A stretch of DNA of 64,000 nt from Schizochytrium sp. TIO01 (GCA_004764695.1 SMSO01000014.1:4308845-4372844), one strand, 5' to 3'. Positions 48,903-59,872 are shown, numbered from the stretch's first letter. Program-made: numbers and translations. The notes: generated by a model from the letters alone, not told the origin.

Positions 48903-51900
48903 ATGTTGGCGCGTATCTCTAAGCGCCTTAAGAAGTCCACCCCGGGCGAAACCAAGGGGTGGCAGGAGAAGTTCACGATGGACGGTCAGCCATACTACTT
49001 CAACAATGAAACCATGGAAATCACATGGGAGAAGCCCTTCGAGATGCTCAGCAAGGCCGAGCAGGAGGACGGCCAGGGCCACTGGGTGTGGGTCCCAGAT
49101 CCAGTGAACGTCTGGCAGGCTGCCAAGATTCTTAAAGACAATGGCGAGGAGGTTCAAGTAAAGACCGAGGCCGGTAAGAAGGTAACCGTACTCCGCGACC
49201 AAGTCATGTGCGAAGCGCTCACCGGTGGTCGTGCCCAGCTCGTACCTCTTTGGGAGCTTAACTACTCCTCTCTGCGCCGCCCCGAGGAAGATTTAGTCAT
49301 GCTTGACTCCCACAACGAGGCCATGCTCATTAACACTCTTCGTCTTCGCTACGAGAAAGACTCCCTGTACACATGGGTCGGTGCTGCTCGCACCGTCCTC
49401 ATCAGCGTCAACCCGTACAAGAGCGTTGACCTTTACGGCCCGGAGCAAATCCAGCTCCATGCCAACCGGCCTCCCAACAAGCCTTTGCCACCGCATGTGT
49501 ACGACATCGCCGACGGCGCGTACCGTGATCTCGTGTACGCAAAGCAAAACCAGAGCATCCTCATCAGTGGTGAGTCTGGTGCCGGCAAGACCGTTTGTAC
49601 CAAGCAATGCCTTGACTATCTCGCCGACGTTGCCGGCTCTGAGAGCAACGTAGAGGAGAAGATCATTTTGGCCAACCCTCTGCTCGAGGCTTTCGGAAAC
49701 GCCCAGACACTCCGTAACAACAACTCTTCGCGTTTCGGTAAGTACATCAATATTCACTTCGATGGAGCCACGGGTGTTATCACCGCCGCCTCGATCACCA
49801 ACTACTTGCTTGAGAAGTCTCGCGTGGTCTACCAGCAAGACGGTGAGCGCAACTATCACATCTTTTACCAGATGTGCACGCACAGCAGCACCAAGAGCAA
49901 GCTTGGTCTCAACGACGTCAAGTCTTACACCTACCTCACGCGCTCCTCGACCTTCCTGGCCAAGGACATTGACGATACCAAGGCGCATGACGAGGTGCTC
50001 GAAGCCATGAATGTGCTCGGCTTTGACGACAACGCTCAGGATTTTGTTCTTAAGCTGACTGCTGGTGTTCTCACTCTCGGTAACATCAGCTTTGCCTCCA
50101 AGGACCTTCCCGATGGTGTCACTGGATCGTCTATCACCAACTCAGACGCCCTTAACGCCGCTGCCGACTTCCTTGCTGTTGAGAGCGCCGACCTCGAGCA
50201 CGTGCTTACAAACCGCTCCATCTCGGTTCGTGGTACTACCGACACCATCCCGCTCGACCCGGCCGCAGCACGTAAGGCATGTGACTCTCTTGCCATGGGC
50301 ATTTACTCACGCCTCTTCTTGTACCTCGTGGACCACATCAACAAATCCCTCGAGGGCAACGAGACCGGCAAAACCATCGGCATCCTCGATATTTACGGTT
50401 TTGAAGTCTTTGAGCAGAACTCCTTCGAGCAGCTCCTCATTAACTTCACTAACGAGGCTCTCCAGCAGCAGTTCAACAACACTACCTTTGCCGAGGAGGA
50501 GAAGGTTTACGAGACTGAGGGCATTGACTTCCAGCACGTCGAGTACATGGATTCTCAAGTCGTACTTGACCTCATCCAGGGCCGCCCGCACGGTATTCTG
50601 CTCATGATTGACGATGAGATCCGTATTCCCGAGGGATCTGAGGCCAATTTCATGAACAAGCTCGAGAACCAGTACAAGCGCCACCCTAAGTTTCAGACCG
50701 ACAAGCACCGTCGTCTCGAGAACTCTCTTTCTTTTGAGATTGCTCATTACGCTGGAATTGTGCGCTACAACGCCGATGGCTTCATGGAGAAGAACACTGA
50801 CACACTCTTCCAGGATGCCTACGACCTTGTTGCTTCTTCACACTATGAGAGCATGCGTGAACTCTTCCCTGAGCTCGAGAACCGTCGCCAGATGGTCTCG
50901 CTCTCCACACAGTTCCGCCAGTCCCTTGCGGCTCTCATGGATACCCTCGCTGAGACCACATCCCGTTACATCCGCTGTATCAAGCCCAACGATGACCAGC
51001 TGCCCAATCAGTTCGATGCTGGCCGTGTCATCGAGCAGCTTCGTTACTCCGGAGTCTTCGAGGCGGTTGAGATCCGCAGTCGTGGATTCCCCTTCCGTCT
51101 CACATATGCTGTGTTTGCATGCCGTTACTCTTGCATCAACCTTGGACACCACTACAAGAACAAAGACGACCCTGAAGAGTTGGTCCGCGAGATTCTCGCT
51201 ACCTCGAAGCAGGACTTCAGCGATGTTCGCTTCGGTCGTAGTCTTGTGCTCTACCGTGCTCCTGAATACAAGCTGCTCGAGCTCATGCGCAACTTGGCTC
51301 TTGAGACCATCATCCCCAAGCAGCAGGCCGCTCAGCGTGGACACCTTGCTCGCGAGTTTAAGCGCCGCTGCCTTGTTGCCCAGAAGGAGATCCAAGACGC
51401 TCTTGATGTTGGCAATGACATTGACATGCTTGACGCTGCCATTGCAAATGTCGAGCCCACCATTGGTGATATCAGACCGCTCTTCCCGAACGGCCAGCCC
51501 GGTAACCTCCGTAGTGCGTTGGCACACCGTGAGAGCCTTGCCAAGTGGAAGGCTCTTGAGGTTCGCCTCGAGAAGCTCGTAAGCCAGGACCCCAACAAGG
51601 TCTACTACGAGCTTGCCAAGGCCGTTGATGAAGGTAAAGCGCTCATGCACATTCCGCAAACGCCGCACCAGGCGGAGCTCATCAAGGAGGCCATCAGCCT
51701 TCGTGAGAACTCCGAGCTTGGCAAGATCGATGCTGCCTGCGGCAAGGTCATCGAAAACCTCTACCGTGAGGAGCTTGAGGACCTTTCCCGCCGTGCCAAA
51801 AAGTACGGCCACCGCACTCCTCAGCTCGATGAGATCAACCGTCTCCTCGCCCTCCCGGAGATTGACTACGTTAAACTCGAGATTGACGTAGCTAAGTCTC

Positions 51901-52619
51901 AAGGTGACCGCAAGCGTCAGATTCATCGTGAGATTCGCTTCGAAGAGCTCTTCTTGGCGATGCACGAGTCGGACTACGATGATATTGGCTCCGTTGACAC
52001 CCTCAAGAACCCTGAAGAGTTTGCGAAGTTCTCCGCCACCGGCTTTGCCAAGATCTTTGGCAACAAGGTCAAGCGTGCTGAGACCATGCTCACCTGGACT
52101 AAGGCTGCGCCGGCATGCACCCTCAACGAGGGCATTGAGCTCGACAAGCCATCTCTCAAGCAGTTTGTTGATGCTCTCAAGGCTGCTCGTGGCTTTGCTG
52201 GTGACAAGAAGTCTAACATTCCTGAGGATGACGCTGCTCGCTTCTTGGCTTACACTAAGGCAGCCTCCCCTGAAATTGTTGACGAGCTCTACATGCAGAT
52301 TATCAAGCAATGCACCCTCAACCCGGAGCCCGAAATCACTGCTAACTACTATGACCTCCTTGGTCTCATGTTGGAGACCGTGCTTCCGTCCGAACCCATG
52401 CGCCGTTACGTGCTCATGTTTGTCAAGCATAACGCCCCGGAGAACTTCCACTACAAGAACTTTACTTCCGCTATGCGTAACACCCTGTACGACCGTGGTG
52501 TCACCATCTCTGCTGGTGAGATTCAGTCTGCTCGTGAGAAGTTCCGCTCCACCACCAACTCTCGCTTCAGTCTGAAGAAGGAGGGTGCCTCTGCTGAGGG
52601 AGACGAGGACGACGAGTAA
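48903..52619 (+). CDS. WW-domain myosin with MyTH4-like tail
   Basis: A 1238-residue unconventional myosin. A WW domain occupies about 18-46 (W20, Y31-Y32, W42, P45). A short SH3-like region follows (WVWVPDPVNVWQAAKI, 61-76). The motor spans about 125-790 with P-loop G223-ESGAGKT230, switch I N272-NNSSRFGK280 and switch II D496-IYGFE. One IQ motif is around 800-825 (KQQAAQRGHLAREFKRR). The tail is about 400 residues, largely helical, and contains a MyTH4-like domain around 1060-1210 (ELYMQIIKQC, LLGLMLETVLPSEPMRRYV), which in other myosins binds microtubules or membrane receptors. There is no FERM domain and no long coiled coil, so it probably works as a monomer carrying cargo. Codons are overwhelmingly C/G-ending, indicating high expression. 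The ATG has an AAAGATG context. Confidence 0.97.
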   Translation: MLARISKRLKKSTPGETKGWQEKFTMDGQPYYFNNETMEITWEKPFEMLSKAEQEDGQGHWVWVPDPVNVWQAAKILKDNGEEVQVKTEAGKKVTVLRDQVMCEALTGGRAQLVPLWELNYSSLRRPEEDLVMLDSHNEAMLINTLRLRYEKDSLYTWVGAARTVLISVNPYKSVDLYGPEQIQLHANRPPNKPLPPHVYDIADGAYRDLVYAKQNQSILISGESGAGKTVCTKQCLDYLADVAGSESNVEEKIILANPLLEAFGNAQTLRNNNSSRFGKYINIHFDGATGVITAASITNYLLEKSRVVYQQDGERNYHIFYQMCTHSSTKSKLGLNDVKSYTYLTRSSTFLAKDIDDTKAHDEVLEAMNVLGFDDNAQDFVLKLTAGVLTLGNISFASKDLPDGVTGSSITNSDALNAAADFLAVESADLEHVLTNRSISVRGTTDTIPLDPAAARKACDSLAMGIYSRLFLYLVDHINKSLEGNETGKTIGILDIYGFEVFEQNSFEQLLINFTNEALQQQFNNTTFAEEEKVYETEGIDFQHVEYMDSQVVLDLIQGRPHGILLMIDDEIRIPEGSEANFMNKLENQYKRHPKFQTDKHRRLENSLSFEIAHYAGIVRYNADGFMEKNTDTLFQDAYDLVASSHYESMRELFPELENRRQMVSLSTQFRQSLAALMDTLAETTSRYIRCIKPNDDQLPNQFDAGRVIEQLRYSGVFEAVEIRSRGFPFRLTYAVFACRYSCINLGHHYKNKDDPEELVREILATSKQDFSDVRFGRSLVLYRAPEYKLLELMRNLALETIIPKQQAAQRGHLAREFKRRCLVAQKEIQDALDVGNDIDMLDAAIANVEPTIGDIRPLFPNGQPGNLRSALAHRESLAKWKALEVRLEKLVSQDPNKVYYELAKAVDEGKALMHIPQTPHQAELIKEAISLRENSELGKIDAACGKVIENLYREELEDLSRRAKKYGHRTPQLDEINRLLALPEIDYVKLEIDVAKSQGDRKRQIHREIRFEELFLAMHESDYDDIGSVDTLKNPEEFAKFSATGFAKIFGNKVKRAETMLTWTKAAPACTLNEGIELDKPSLKQFVDALKAARGFAGDKKSNIPEDDAARFLAYTKAASPEIVDELYMQIIKQCTLNPEPEITANYYDLLGLMLETVLPSEPMRRYVLMFVKHNAPENFHYKNFTSAMRNTLYDRGVTISAGEIQSAREKFRSTTNSRFSLKKEGASAEGDEDDE

Positions 52620-53360
52620 GTGAATGGAGGAGTATGACAACATTCTTCTTGTTCTGTACCCATAAACCAAGCATATGGGATAACTCTCGATCAGCTTCTG
52701 TTTTCTTCTAGCAATTTGAGGAGCAAAGGAAGGGCTTATTGTTAAGGATGCACTCGTTGTTCTGATTGTTGCTGTTCTTTTCCCTCCCTTTCAGTAGCAA
52801 ATTCTTGTTTGCTCCTATCATCTCCGACGCTCTGCAAAGCCCTTCTTTGAAATACCGTTTTACCCAACGCCGTCGTTGTTGTTTGTGTCTGTGTGTGTCT
52901 GTGTTGTGTGACTACCACTCTGTCTCTCTCACAACGAAGCAATTCTTTCAAGACTCCGTACTACATGTCTTCTATGCCGTCATTTGCGACTGTATTCTGA
53001 AGCACTTACTATACTACCGTGTCTAGCAACCATGAACAAAAAATAAATTCGTTTCGTTTCTACAAACTTTTGTCTTTTCCCTATTTTGATTTTATTATAT
53101 CAAGCACAACACCCTTTGAGAGTTGGATTTGGAGAGCTATGAATATTCAAGTGCGTGAAATGTGTCAATCATGGACAAGGCAAGTAGTGACACTTCTTTC
53201 TTCTTCTTGTTTCAAAATATAAAAATCTAACTTTTAACTCGAAATAAAAACAAAGACTAGGTAGTTGTTCTGTTCAGGGTGATCGCTACAGAAAAAGTCT
53301 ATAAAAGCAACAAAAAACACATGAATATTAATAACCTGTGCCTACAAGAACCATAAAGTT
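52620..53360. other. Convergent 3' region of myosin and GBP-like genes
   Basis: No gene. Contains T/TGTG-rich stretches (52879-52905) and A-rich sequence near 53037. Both genes end here. Confidence 0.4.
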
Positions 53361-56117
53361 TTACCAATTGAGCAAATGTCCATCATCAAGTACAAATATC
53401 TGCTCCTGATAAAAGTCAGGCAAAGTTGAGGCACGGAGGTGGAAGTCCTGAAGCTGCCTCGACAGACCCTCTCGTTCCTCCTGAAGACGCCGGCAAGTTT
53501 GTTGCAGCTGAGCTACTTCCACCTCCTGTACCAGGTCTCGAACAACTGCTTCTACTTCCACACGTGTTTCACTCGAAGCAACTTGACCTATTGCTTCTTC
53601 GAAATCTTGCCGCTCTAGCTCAGCAGCTGTGACGATTTTGTCGATATCGTCACGAAGCATATGGTTATCATCTTCAAGGTATTGGATGGCAGCTGCTGCT
53701 TCAGCTTGATCCTTTGCCATCTTAAGAAGAGCTGCGTCGTGTTCATCCCGAATTTTCTCTAGCTCTGAGCTTTTTTCTATCAACACGTCATGTACCTCTT
53801 GCAGTTGTTTCATTGCTACATTAGCTTCGGCTTCTGTGTTTGCCAAGCTCTTTTGGAGGTTTTCGCACTCTGATTGAAGAGCCGTGTGCTCAGTTTGTAA
53901 ATCGTCCAATGCGGAAGATTTCTCCTTTAAGGCTTGTTGAGAATTCTCCAATGCAACCTTTAGGTCTTCTGTTTGACGTATAAAATTCTCTACCTCGCGT
54001 TGCAACGTAGAGCATTGCTCAGTGAGTGTCGCCTTTTCAACTATGTGCTTCTCGCGATCTGCGGTAGCGGCCTTAGATACCGAATTTAATTCAGCACGCA
54101 CTTCACGGACCTCAGTGCGCTCCTCTTGCAGTTGCTCTTGAGATTTGTTCAATTGAGAGGTCAGGTCTCCTACTTCCCGCTTGGCACTTTCTAATTCAAC
54201 GCGCAATGTAGAGCTCTGTTCTTTTAGCTGAGAAATGTCAGAGGCGGCCTTTTCACGGTCTTTACTTGCAGTCTTGGAAAGTGTGTCCAAGTCGATCCTT
54301 GCAGCTTTCACCTCGTCTCGTTCTTTGGCAACGGAGTCATGCAAACTCTCTACCTGAGTATTCAATTGTACTATCTCTTTCTCTTTGTAGTCTAGCTGCG
54401 TGCGAAGTAGAGCGCCTTGCTCGCGTAATTCGGCGATAGTTTCAGATGCTTTGGCACGTTCGAGAGTTGCCTGTTGTTCCATGTCCTGAGCCTTTGCCTG
54501 CAGCTCTTCAACGCGGTTTCGTTCCTGCTCCAGCCGCTCGCTCGTCTCCTGCAGCTTGCGCGACGCATCACTGTATGCCTCCTTGGCTTCTTCAGTGCGT
54601 GCCTTACTGTCTTGAAGGGCAGTTTCTAAACCTGCTATGGAAGTCTCCATGGCTGTGAGCTTGGGGAGCAAAGTTTGAGACACAATCGGACCCACCAAAT
54701 GCGTTTTCATCACTTTATCTTGCTCTGGACCTAGAGTAGCATCATATGCCGTCCCAGCTGATAGAGCTTCCACATCTCTTGCATTCTCGGCAGTTAATTT
54801 TTCTGCACACGAGTCTTTGCTCCGAGACTCGCTCGCCATAGCCACACGCCGCCAGTAGTCCTCCATTATTGACTTTGACCGTTCGCGCAGTTTGTCCATG
54901 TAGGCTGCTTTGGCCGTGGTCTCAAGGGCCCCTGGTGCAAAGAAGAGGCGCATCGCAGCCTCCCTTGCAGATTCATGAACTTGCACAAACTCGAACCAGG
55001 ACGCAGGCGGAGTACCCCGTAGCATCGCTTCAAGAGCCTCAGTGTATTGCCTTTCAGCATCATCTAATGTCTCTGAGTAAGTTTGTTCGGCTACATATTC
55101 AAAGGTCTTTTTGATGTCAGGTACAGCGCCATCGTTGAGAGCAGTGAGACATGCTTCAAGAAATTTGCCAAGCATAGGTCCATCAAGAGATTGTCCGCTG
55201 AGTGACTTGGGTTTTGTCTTTTCTCGAATCAAATGAACTAAATCGTTAAGTTGCTGCACAAACTCGGGTCGGAGTTTGTCTTGACCTAGTTCAGCAAGAC
55301 GTTGCAAGTCTCGTTCATCCCAGACTGGCCGAACTAACGTACGACACTGACGGTTTCTGAATATTCTTCGAAGCTCTGCACGCTGTGCGTCTTGTTCTGG
55401 CCTACGTCCTCGTTCTTGAAGGGAGTCCTCAAAATATGCATTGGAATCATTGTTAAATTTTTCCAATGACAATGCAAAGTCTCGTAGAACCCAGCAGAGA
55501 CTAAAACCGATTTTGTTGCTCTTGCTAATGCGTTGTGCAAGTTTGCCTACCATGTAAAGTCGGTCGAGTGCAGATTCATCGATAACGCCGGTGCTGTTGT
55601 ACAGAAAATAAGACGATAGAAGAAGTCCCAGACAGAAGATCTTAGTATCATGCGTTTCGTCTTGATCCAAGCTTGCAAGACCCTCGCTATCAAGGACAAT
55701 CCAATCATTCACCACGCACATCCAAATTCCTCTCGTGCAGCTTTCTGTGGTGTTCCCAACCGGAAACCCACTGTTGCTGCCTTTGTCTACACCGTTCGAG
55801 TTTGCATGGTCTTGAGAACGCCCTCCTGTTTCATTTGAAGTGCTCTTAGTCTCATCTTCGTTGTTCAAAGCATCTAAGAGTTGGTTGAGCAGGAAGCTCT
55901 TGCCGCTCCTGTACAAACCTGCTACACAAACGCAGTGCAACTGCTGCCCTTTGAGGGCTGCAAGCATTTCTAGACCTTCACTACATACCTCGAGCCTCTT
56001 GACCCCTCCGGCTTCTACCTCACGCACTAGCTGCACCGCTTTTGAGGTTCCATTGGCCGCTGTATCCTCGCCACGGCGGTTGTACCCATGGTGATCCGCT
56101 CCACTCATGGCCACCAT
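53361..56117 (-). CDS. GBP-family large GTPase with long coiled-coil tail
   Basis: A 918-residue protein. The GTPase domain (about 25-330) has a P-loop G67-LYRSGKS74, a switch II D143-SEG146, and an R212-D213 pair in CWVLRDFALSLEKF, the guanine-binding motif that GBPs use instead of N/TKxD. A 35-residue acidic, asparagine-rich insert (about 85-120) lies before the switch I threonine region. A helical stalk follows (about 330-480), then an almost continuous coiled coil to about 900 (heptads with TEECEEL-like spacing, many E, Q, L and K). GBPs and the related atlastins self-assemble after GTP hydrolysis, remodelling membranes or, in animals, coating intracellular microbes. No transmembrane hairpin or prenylation CaaX is seen at the end (the tail is DDGHLLNW). 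The second methionine (residue 4) is an equally possible start. Confidence 0.87.
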   Translation of the reverse strand: MVAMSGADHHGYNRRGEDTAANGTSKAVQLVREVEAGGVKRLEVCSEGLEMLAALKGQQLHCVCVAGLYRSGKSFLLNQLLDALNNEDETKSTSNETGGRSQDHANSNGVDKGSNSGFPVGNTTESCTRGIWMCVVNDWIVLDSEGLASLDQDETHDTKIFCLGLLLSSYFLYNSTGVIDESALDRLYMVGKLAQRISKSNKIGFSLCWVLRDFALSLEKFNNDSNAYFEDSLQERGRRPEQDAQRAELRRIFRNRQCRTLVRPVWDERDLQRLAELGQDKLRPEFVQQLNDLVHLIREKTKPKSLSGQSLDGPMLGKFLEACLTALNDGAVPDIKKTFEYVAEQTYSETLDDAERQYTEALEAMLRGTPPASWFEFVQVHESAREAAMRLFFAPGALETTAKAAYMDKLRERSKSIMEDYWRRVAMASESRSKDSCAEKLTAENARDVEALSAGTAYDATLGPEQDKVMKTHLVGPIVSQTLLPKLTAMETSIAGLETALQDSKARTEEAKEAYSDASRKLQETSERLEQERNRVEELQAKAQDMEQQATLERAKASETIAELREQGALLRTQLDYKEKEIVQLNTQVESLHDSVAKERDEVKAARIDLDTLSKTASKDREKAASDISQLKEQSSTLRVELESAKREVGDLTSQLNKSQEQLQEERTEVREVRAELNSVSKAATADREKHIVEKATLTEQCSTLQREVENFIRQTEDLKVALENSQQALKEKSSALDDLQTEHTALQSECENLQKSLANTEAEANVAMKQLQEVHDVLIEKSSELEKIRDEHDAALLKMAKDQAEAAAAIQYLEDDNHMLRDDIDKIVTAAELERQDFEEAIGQVASSETRVEVEAVVRDLVQEVEVAQLQQTCRRLQEEREGLSRQLQDFHLRASTLPDFYQEQIFVLDDGHLLNW

Positions 56118-57852
56118 GTACAGTCTAGAATTGCCACCGACGGTCCCAAAACGATAGGTTCGCGCAGTAACCTCCCTTCTTTAGACTATGGCCTGCCAAA
56201 GTCTGGCCTTTAGATAGTAAGGTTTTCTCAAGAGCAAGGTACGAAGTTGCTCAAGGTTTGCAGAATTGGTTTCATTTCATTTCATTTCATCAAAATCAAA
56301 ACATTAAAAAAAAAAGGTACACTTGGTATCCTCTACTTTTTTATTATTACCAAGATTGGAATCGACTATCATTCATTCTTCAGAAGCACCAAACTAGGTA
56401 GAACCGCGTGCAGCAGCGAGCGTAGCTTAGTAACCAGTGAATCACCACCTTCAACCTGAACCTCGGAGAAAACCCTTCCCTAATCTACAATGCGATTGGA
56501 TGGAGCCCAGAGGGGGAAATGCTCCTTCACTTTCTTGTTCGTAGTAAGAAATTAAAATGGTCGCCTTTTTGATGAGGTACATAAATCTTATTTGAGGAAT
56601 GCTTGTATTCAATAGAGCGTAAAATGCACTGTGTAATTACCTGTGAAAAGCTTGAGCCCGAACTGCTGCAAACCATTTTCGGTTTGGAGACAGGCATCGT
56701 GCGCCATTTTTAAAGAATATCGTGCCGAAAGAGTGCCTGTAGGCCTGCTTCTAGATTTACAGAGTTCACGTGGTGTCGTTGTTGGTTGCCCTTGAACAGA
56801 AACAAACCAATGAAAACATTTGACCATTTTTTCTTAATTTTTGATAGTCAGTCATGCACTGCCATGTTTAGATTGTGAGACCATTCTAATAAATTTCACC
56901 TTTACCCTTTCGTTCCAGATTAGGCGGGAAATCGAAGTCAACAACAGCATACAATACGATTCAAGAGCTATGCTACTCTGCAGATTTAACAAAGGAGGGT
57001 GTGCATTTTTTGCGATTCCTGTCGTGGCGAATGGTCCACTGCATTCCATTGTGTTAGTTCGAAACACGCCAATGTCTTTCTGTTGTAGAACCTTACAATA
57101 AAACCGAAGTCAGGCTCATCATCAAGCTTTTGTCACAAATACGTCTGCATTTCTGCGTGCCTCAAAGTCCAAAAGCGCGTACTATAAGAACGTCCAGGAA
57201 GGATTCCACATCATAAATAAATCACCAATCGAGCCTCGGTACTCTTGACGGCGGCACGATATATCATCTCCCCGAGTCAAACTTCAACCAGTCAAACTTC
57301 GATCAAGGTCTCCTCAAGCCTCTATTCGTTCTCCAATAGCCAAATGTCACATGCCAGTCGGTCAGCGAGGCATCCTGGCAGGGCGAAGGATTGAAACCTC
57401 AAACTTCGTTTGGTTTCTTTCTCCAACATTGATGATTTAACTTAGCACAAAACCTTAAATTTTACATTGTCGCCTGAGCATCGCAATATCTGAATGAACA
57501 CAAACCTCAAAGTCAGAGGAACGAAAAGGAAAGAACGATTAAAAACGTTTTCAATTAAGAGTTAAAAATTAAAATCAATGATTTTCAATCTATAACAAAC
57601 AATCGATCCCTGGCGGGTAACTAGTGTGTGTTAGTAGTTTGCGGTAGATAGCCATCACAGTGCAGAAAACACGCGGTAGAAGTAAGTCATCACTGCGTGC
57701 AGAGCTCGAATCCCCCCTCTGCGCAGAAGGAGAGTCTGCATATTTCCTCTAGCTGAGCAGGCTCTGCAAAGACCGTGCTCTTGGCGCAACTTGTGTACTG
57801 TTTGTTTTGTGGCGCGGTTCGTAGGGACTTCTGACCCGTTTGACCATCCGTC
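56118..57852. other. Divergent promoter region of the GBP-like and farnesyltransferase genes
   Basis: 1.7 kb with no supported gene. A TTTCA pentanucleotide repeat is at 56268-56288. A 72-codon minus-strand frame with an ATG (56609-56827) is unidentified. AGTCAAACTTC occurs twice at 57274 and 57290. Confidence 0.4.
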
Positions 57853-59127
57853 ATGGAGTCCATGTCGAAGGTGGCGCTTGAAGGCGGTCTATCGCTGTCC
57901 TTTTGTGACGATGGCGTCTCCACCGACACGTCCCGCATGCAGGAAGAGACAGAGATCGAATGCTCGAGATTCTACGTGGATATTAAAAGCACGCCAGAAA
58001 CCTTCTTGAGCGGCATGCGTAGCATGGGACTTCTGCGTGGCGAGGATGACGAAGAAATTCATGTTCTCCGCGAGGAGACTGTTTCTTACCTTCGCAAGGG
58101 CCTCTCGATTCCTCTCGGCAGGTCATATGCAAGTCTTGATGCCTCGAGGCCTTGGCTTCTGTATTGGATGTTGCACGCTCTTGACCTGCTCGACGAGTTC
58201 CCAGATGATCTTGTGCCTGGAATTCGCAAGGCGCTCGTCGAATGTCGTGCCAAAGACGGTCTTGGCTTTGGCGGAAACTTTATGCAAGTAGGGCACACTG
58301 CTCCCACATATGCAGCTGTGCTCACAATGGTCATTTTGGATGATGATGAAGCATATGAAATGCTGGATCGCGACGCCATTTACAGATTTTTTATGTCGCT
58401 GAAGCACCCGAGTGGAGGCTTCCGCGTGCAACCAGATGGTGAGATTGATACTCGGGGCCTTTATACTGTCCTTGCAGTGGCCTCAATCCTCAATATTCTC
58501 ACCCCGGAACTCACGGAAGGCTGTGCGGATTTTGTTGCAGCATGTCAGACTTATGAGGGTGGCATTGGAGGAGAACCAGGAAATGAGGCACATGGAGGAT
58601 ACACCTTTTGTGGTGTGGCAGCACTGGCAATTCTTGATCGTCTTGATGCCATTAACATTGAGTCTTTTACCCACTGGATTTCCAGCCGCCAGATGCGCTA
58701 TGAAGGAGGCTTCCAAGGACGCACAAATAAACTTGTGGATGCATGCTATTCTTTCTGGCAGGGTGCCACACCTGCAATTTTGAGGGAGGCCTCAGAAAAG
58801 GGGCAACTTCCTGAGATCGACCTTGCCACTATGGATGGTCTTATTTATGATGAGGAACGCATGCAGCAGTACCTTATTCTATGTTGCCAGCAATTCCAAG
58901 GTGGTCTCCGCGACAAACCTTCCAAACACCGGGATCAGTACCATACCTGCTACGCACTAAGTGGACTTTCCGTGGCCCAGGTCTCGGGGACCAAAATTTG
59001 GGGAACCATGGAGAACAAACTTGTAGAGACTGACCCCGTGTACAATGTTCAGAAATCAAAGTTGCAGCGCGCTATGGCTCGATTTGCTGACCTCCCTGCG
59101 CCCTCCTTGGATGAACCTCTTGATTAG
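57853..59127 (+). CDS. FNTB: Protein farnesyltransferase beta subunit
   Basis: A 424-residue prenyltransferase beta subunit with an alpha-alpha barrel. Zinc is held by D296 and C298 in VDACYSFWQG and by H364 in QYHTCYALSGLS; these are the catalytic ligands that activate the CaaX cysteine. The repeated GGF/GGIGG blocks (HPSGGFRVQPDGEIDTRGLY, YEGGIGGEPGNEAHGGYTFC, YEGGFQGRTNKLVD, FQGGLRDKPSKHRDQYHTC) line the barrel. The paired YTFC/FQGGL wording and length fit the farnesyl, not the geranylgeranyl type I, enzyme. It works as a heterodimer with an alpha subunit not found in this window, farnesylating Ras-like and other CaaX proteins in the cytosol. The first ATG (57853) lies 60 or so codons before the conserved core. 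Confidence 0.96.
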   Translation: MESMSKVALEGGLSLSFCDDGVSTDTSRMQEETEIECSRFYVDIKSTPETFLSGMRSMGLLRGEDDEEIHVLREETVSYLRKGLSIPLGRSYASLDASRPWLLYWMLHALDLLDEFPDDLVPGIRKALVECRAKDGLGFGGNFMQVGHTAPTYAAVLTMVILDDDEAYEMLDRDAIYRFFMSLKHPSGGFRVQPDGEIDTRGLYTVLAVASILNILTPELTEGCADFVAACQTYEGGIGGEPGNEAHGGYTFCGVAALAILDRLDAINIESFTHWISSRQMRYEGGFQGRTNKLVDACYSFWQGATPAILREASEKGQLPEIDLATMDGLIYDEERMQQYLILCCQQFQGGLRDKPSKHRDQYHTCYALSGLSVAQVSGTKIWGTMENKLVETDPVYNVQKSKLQRAMARFADLPAPSLDEPLD

Positions 59128-59872
59128 TTTCTTGAATATCATCTTTATACGTCACCTCATTTCACACTACACACATAAATACAACTCGCCTCCGGTTCTG
59201 CCAATTAGAAAACTAATTACATCAACTAAGAATTGACATTTCATGCCTGAAATTAACATAATATCTTTCTTTCTGCATTAATGCGATTCCTTCAAAATAT
59301 ATCAGAAAGGACTTGCATAAAAAAGATACAAACCTTCGGCAGTCCCGACAAAATACTGTGTTTCTGCCTTCATAGCGACCACTGTCAGCTACGCTGAATG
59401 CAACATTTTCTATTTAGATGTGAGGGACTGTAAACTACAAAATTGCTCGGAAGATTATGAAATGAAATGAGAGAGAGATGAAGCTTTCCGTCAAATTTGT
59501 GACTTTTCAAGTAGTGCAGTTTGTTTTTCAGATTTTTTTAATTTTGTTGGATTTTAGGAAAAATGAAAAAATTGCGACTGATGTGCAGCGTACACATAAT
59601 GAGTGAGCAGTAGAGAATTAACATAAAGAGCTATTGCCTGCGTTCAGCAGATACAAATTGCTCAAAGAAGACCCGAGTCAGCTATCGCCACGGGCTATGA
59701 ACCATATATAGTCCTTGTAATTTCGTCAAGCAAGGGGGGGCTTTATCGAAGGGTTGTATTACATTTTGCTATTATTACCTTCGACCATGAAGGTTCAATT
59801 CTACCTGCCACAACCACATACATGTTCAGCGACTCAAGCTATTTGAGACCTCAATGCAGAGCAAGTGTGCTC
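59128..59872. other. Convergent 3' region of FNTB and UFD1
   Basis: AT-rich spacer with no gene. Several ATAAAT and AATTTT runs near 59520-59570 and one G-run at 59733-59740. Confidence 0.4.

Noticed and set aside
48649-49107. 152-codon plus-strand frame overlapping the start of the myosin gene
   Set aside because: Starts with GTG, runs in another frame through the myosin leader and first codons; explained as noise.
50838-52670. Antisense frame of 610 codons opposite the myosin tail
   Set aside because: It lies exactly opposite myosin codons, has no domain, and is Leu/Val/Arg-rich as expected from reverse reading of strongly C/G-ending codons.
57705-57740. CTCGAATCC sequence resembling a tRNA T-arm
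   Set aside because: No matching acceptor stem or anticodon arm was found within 90 bases upstream.
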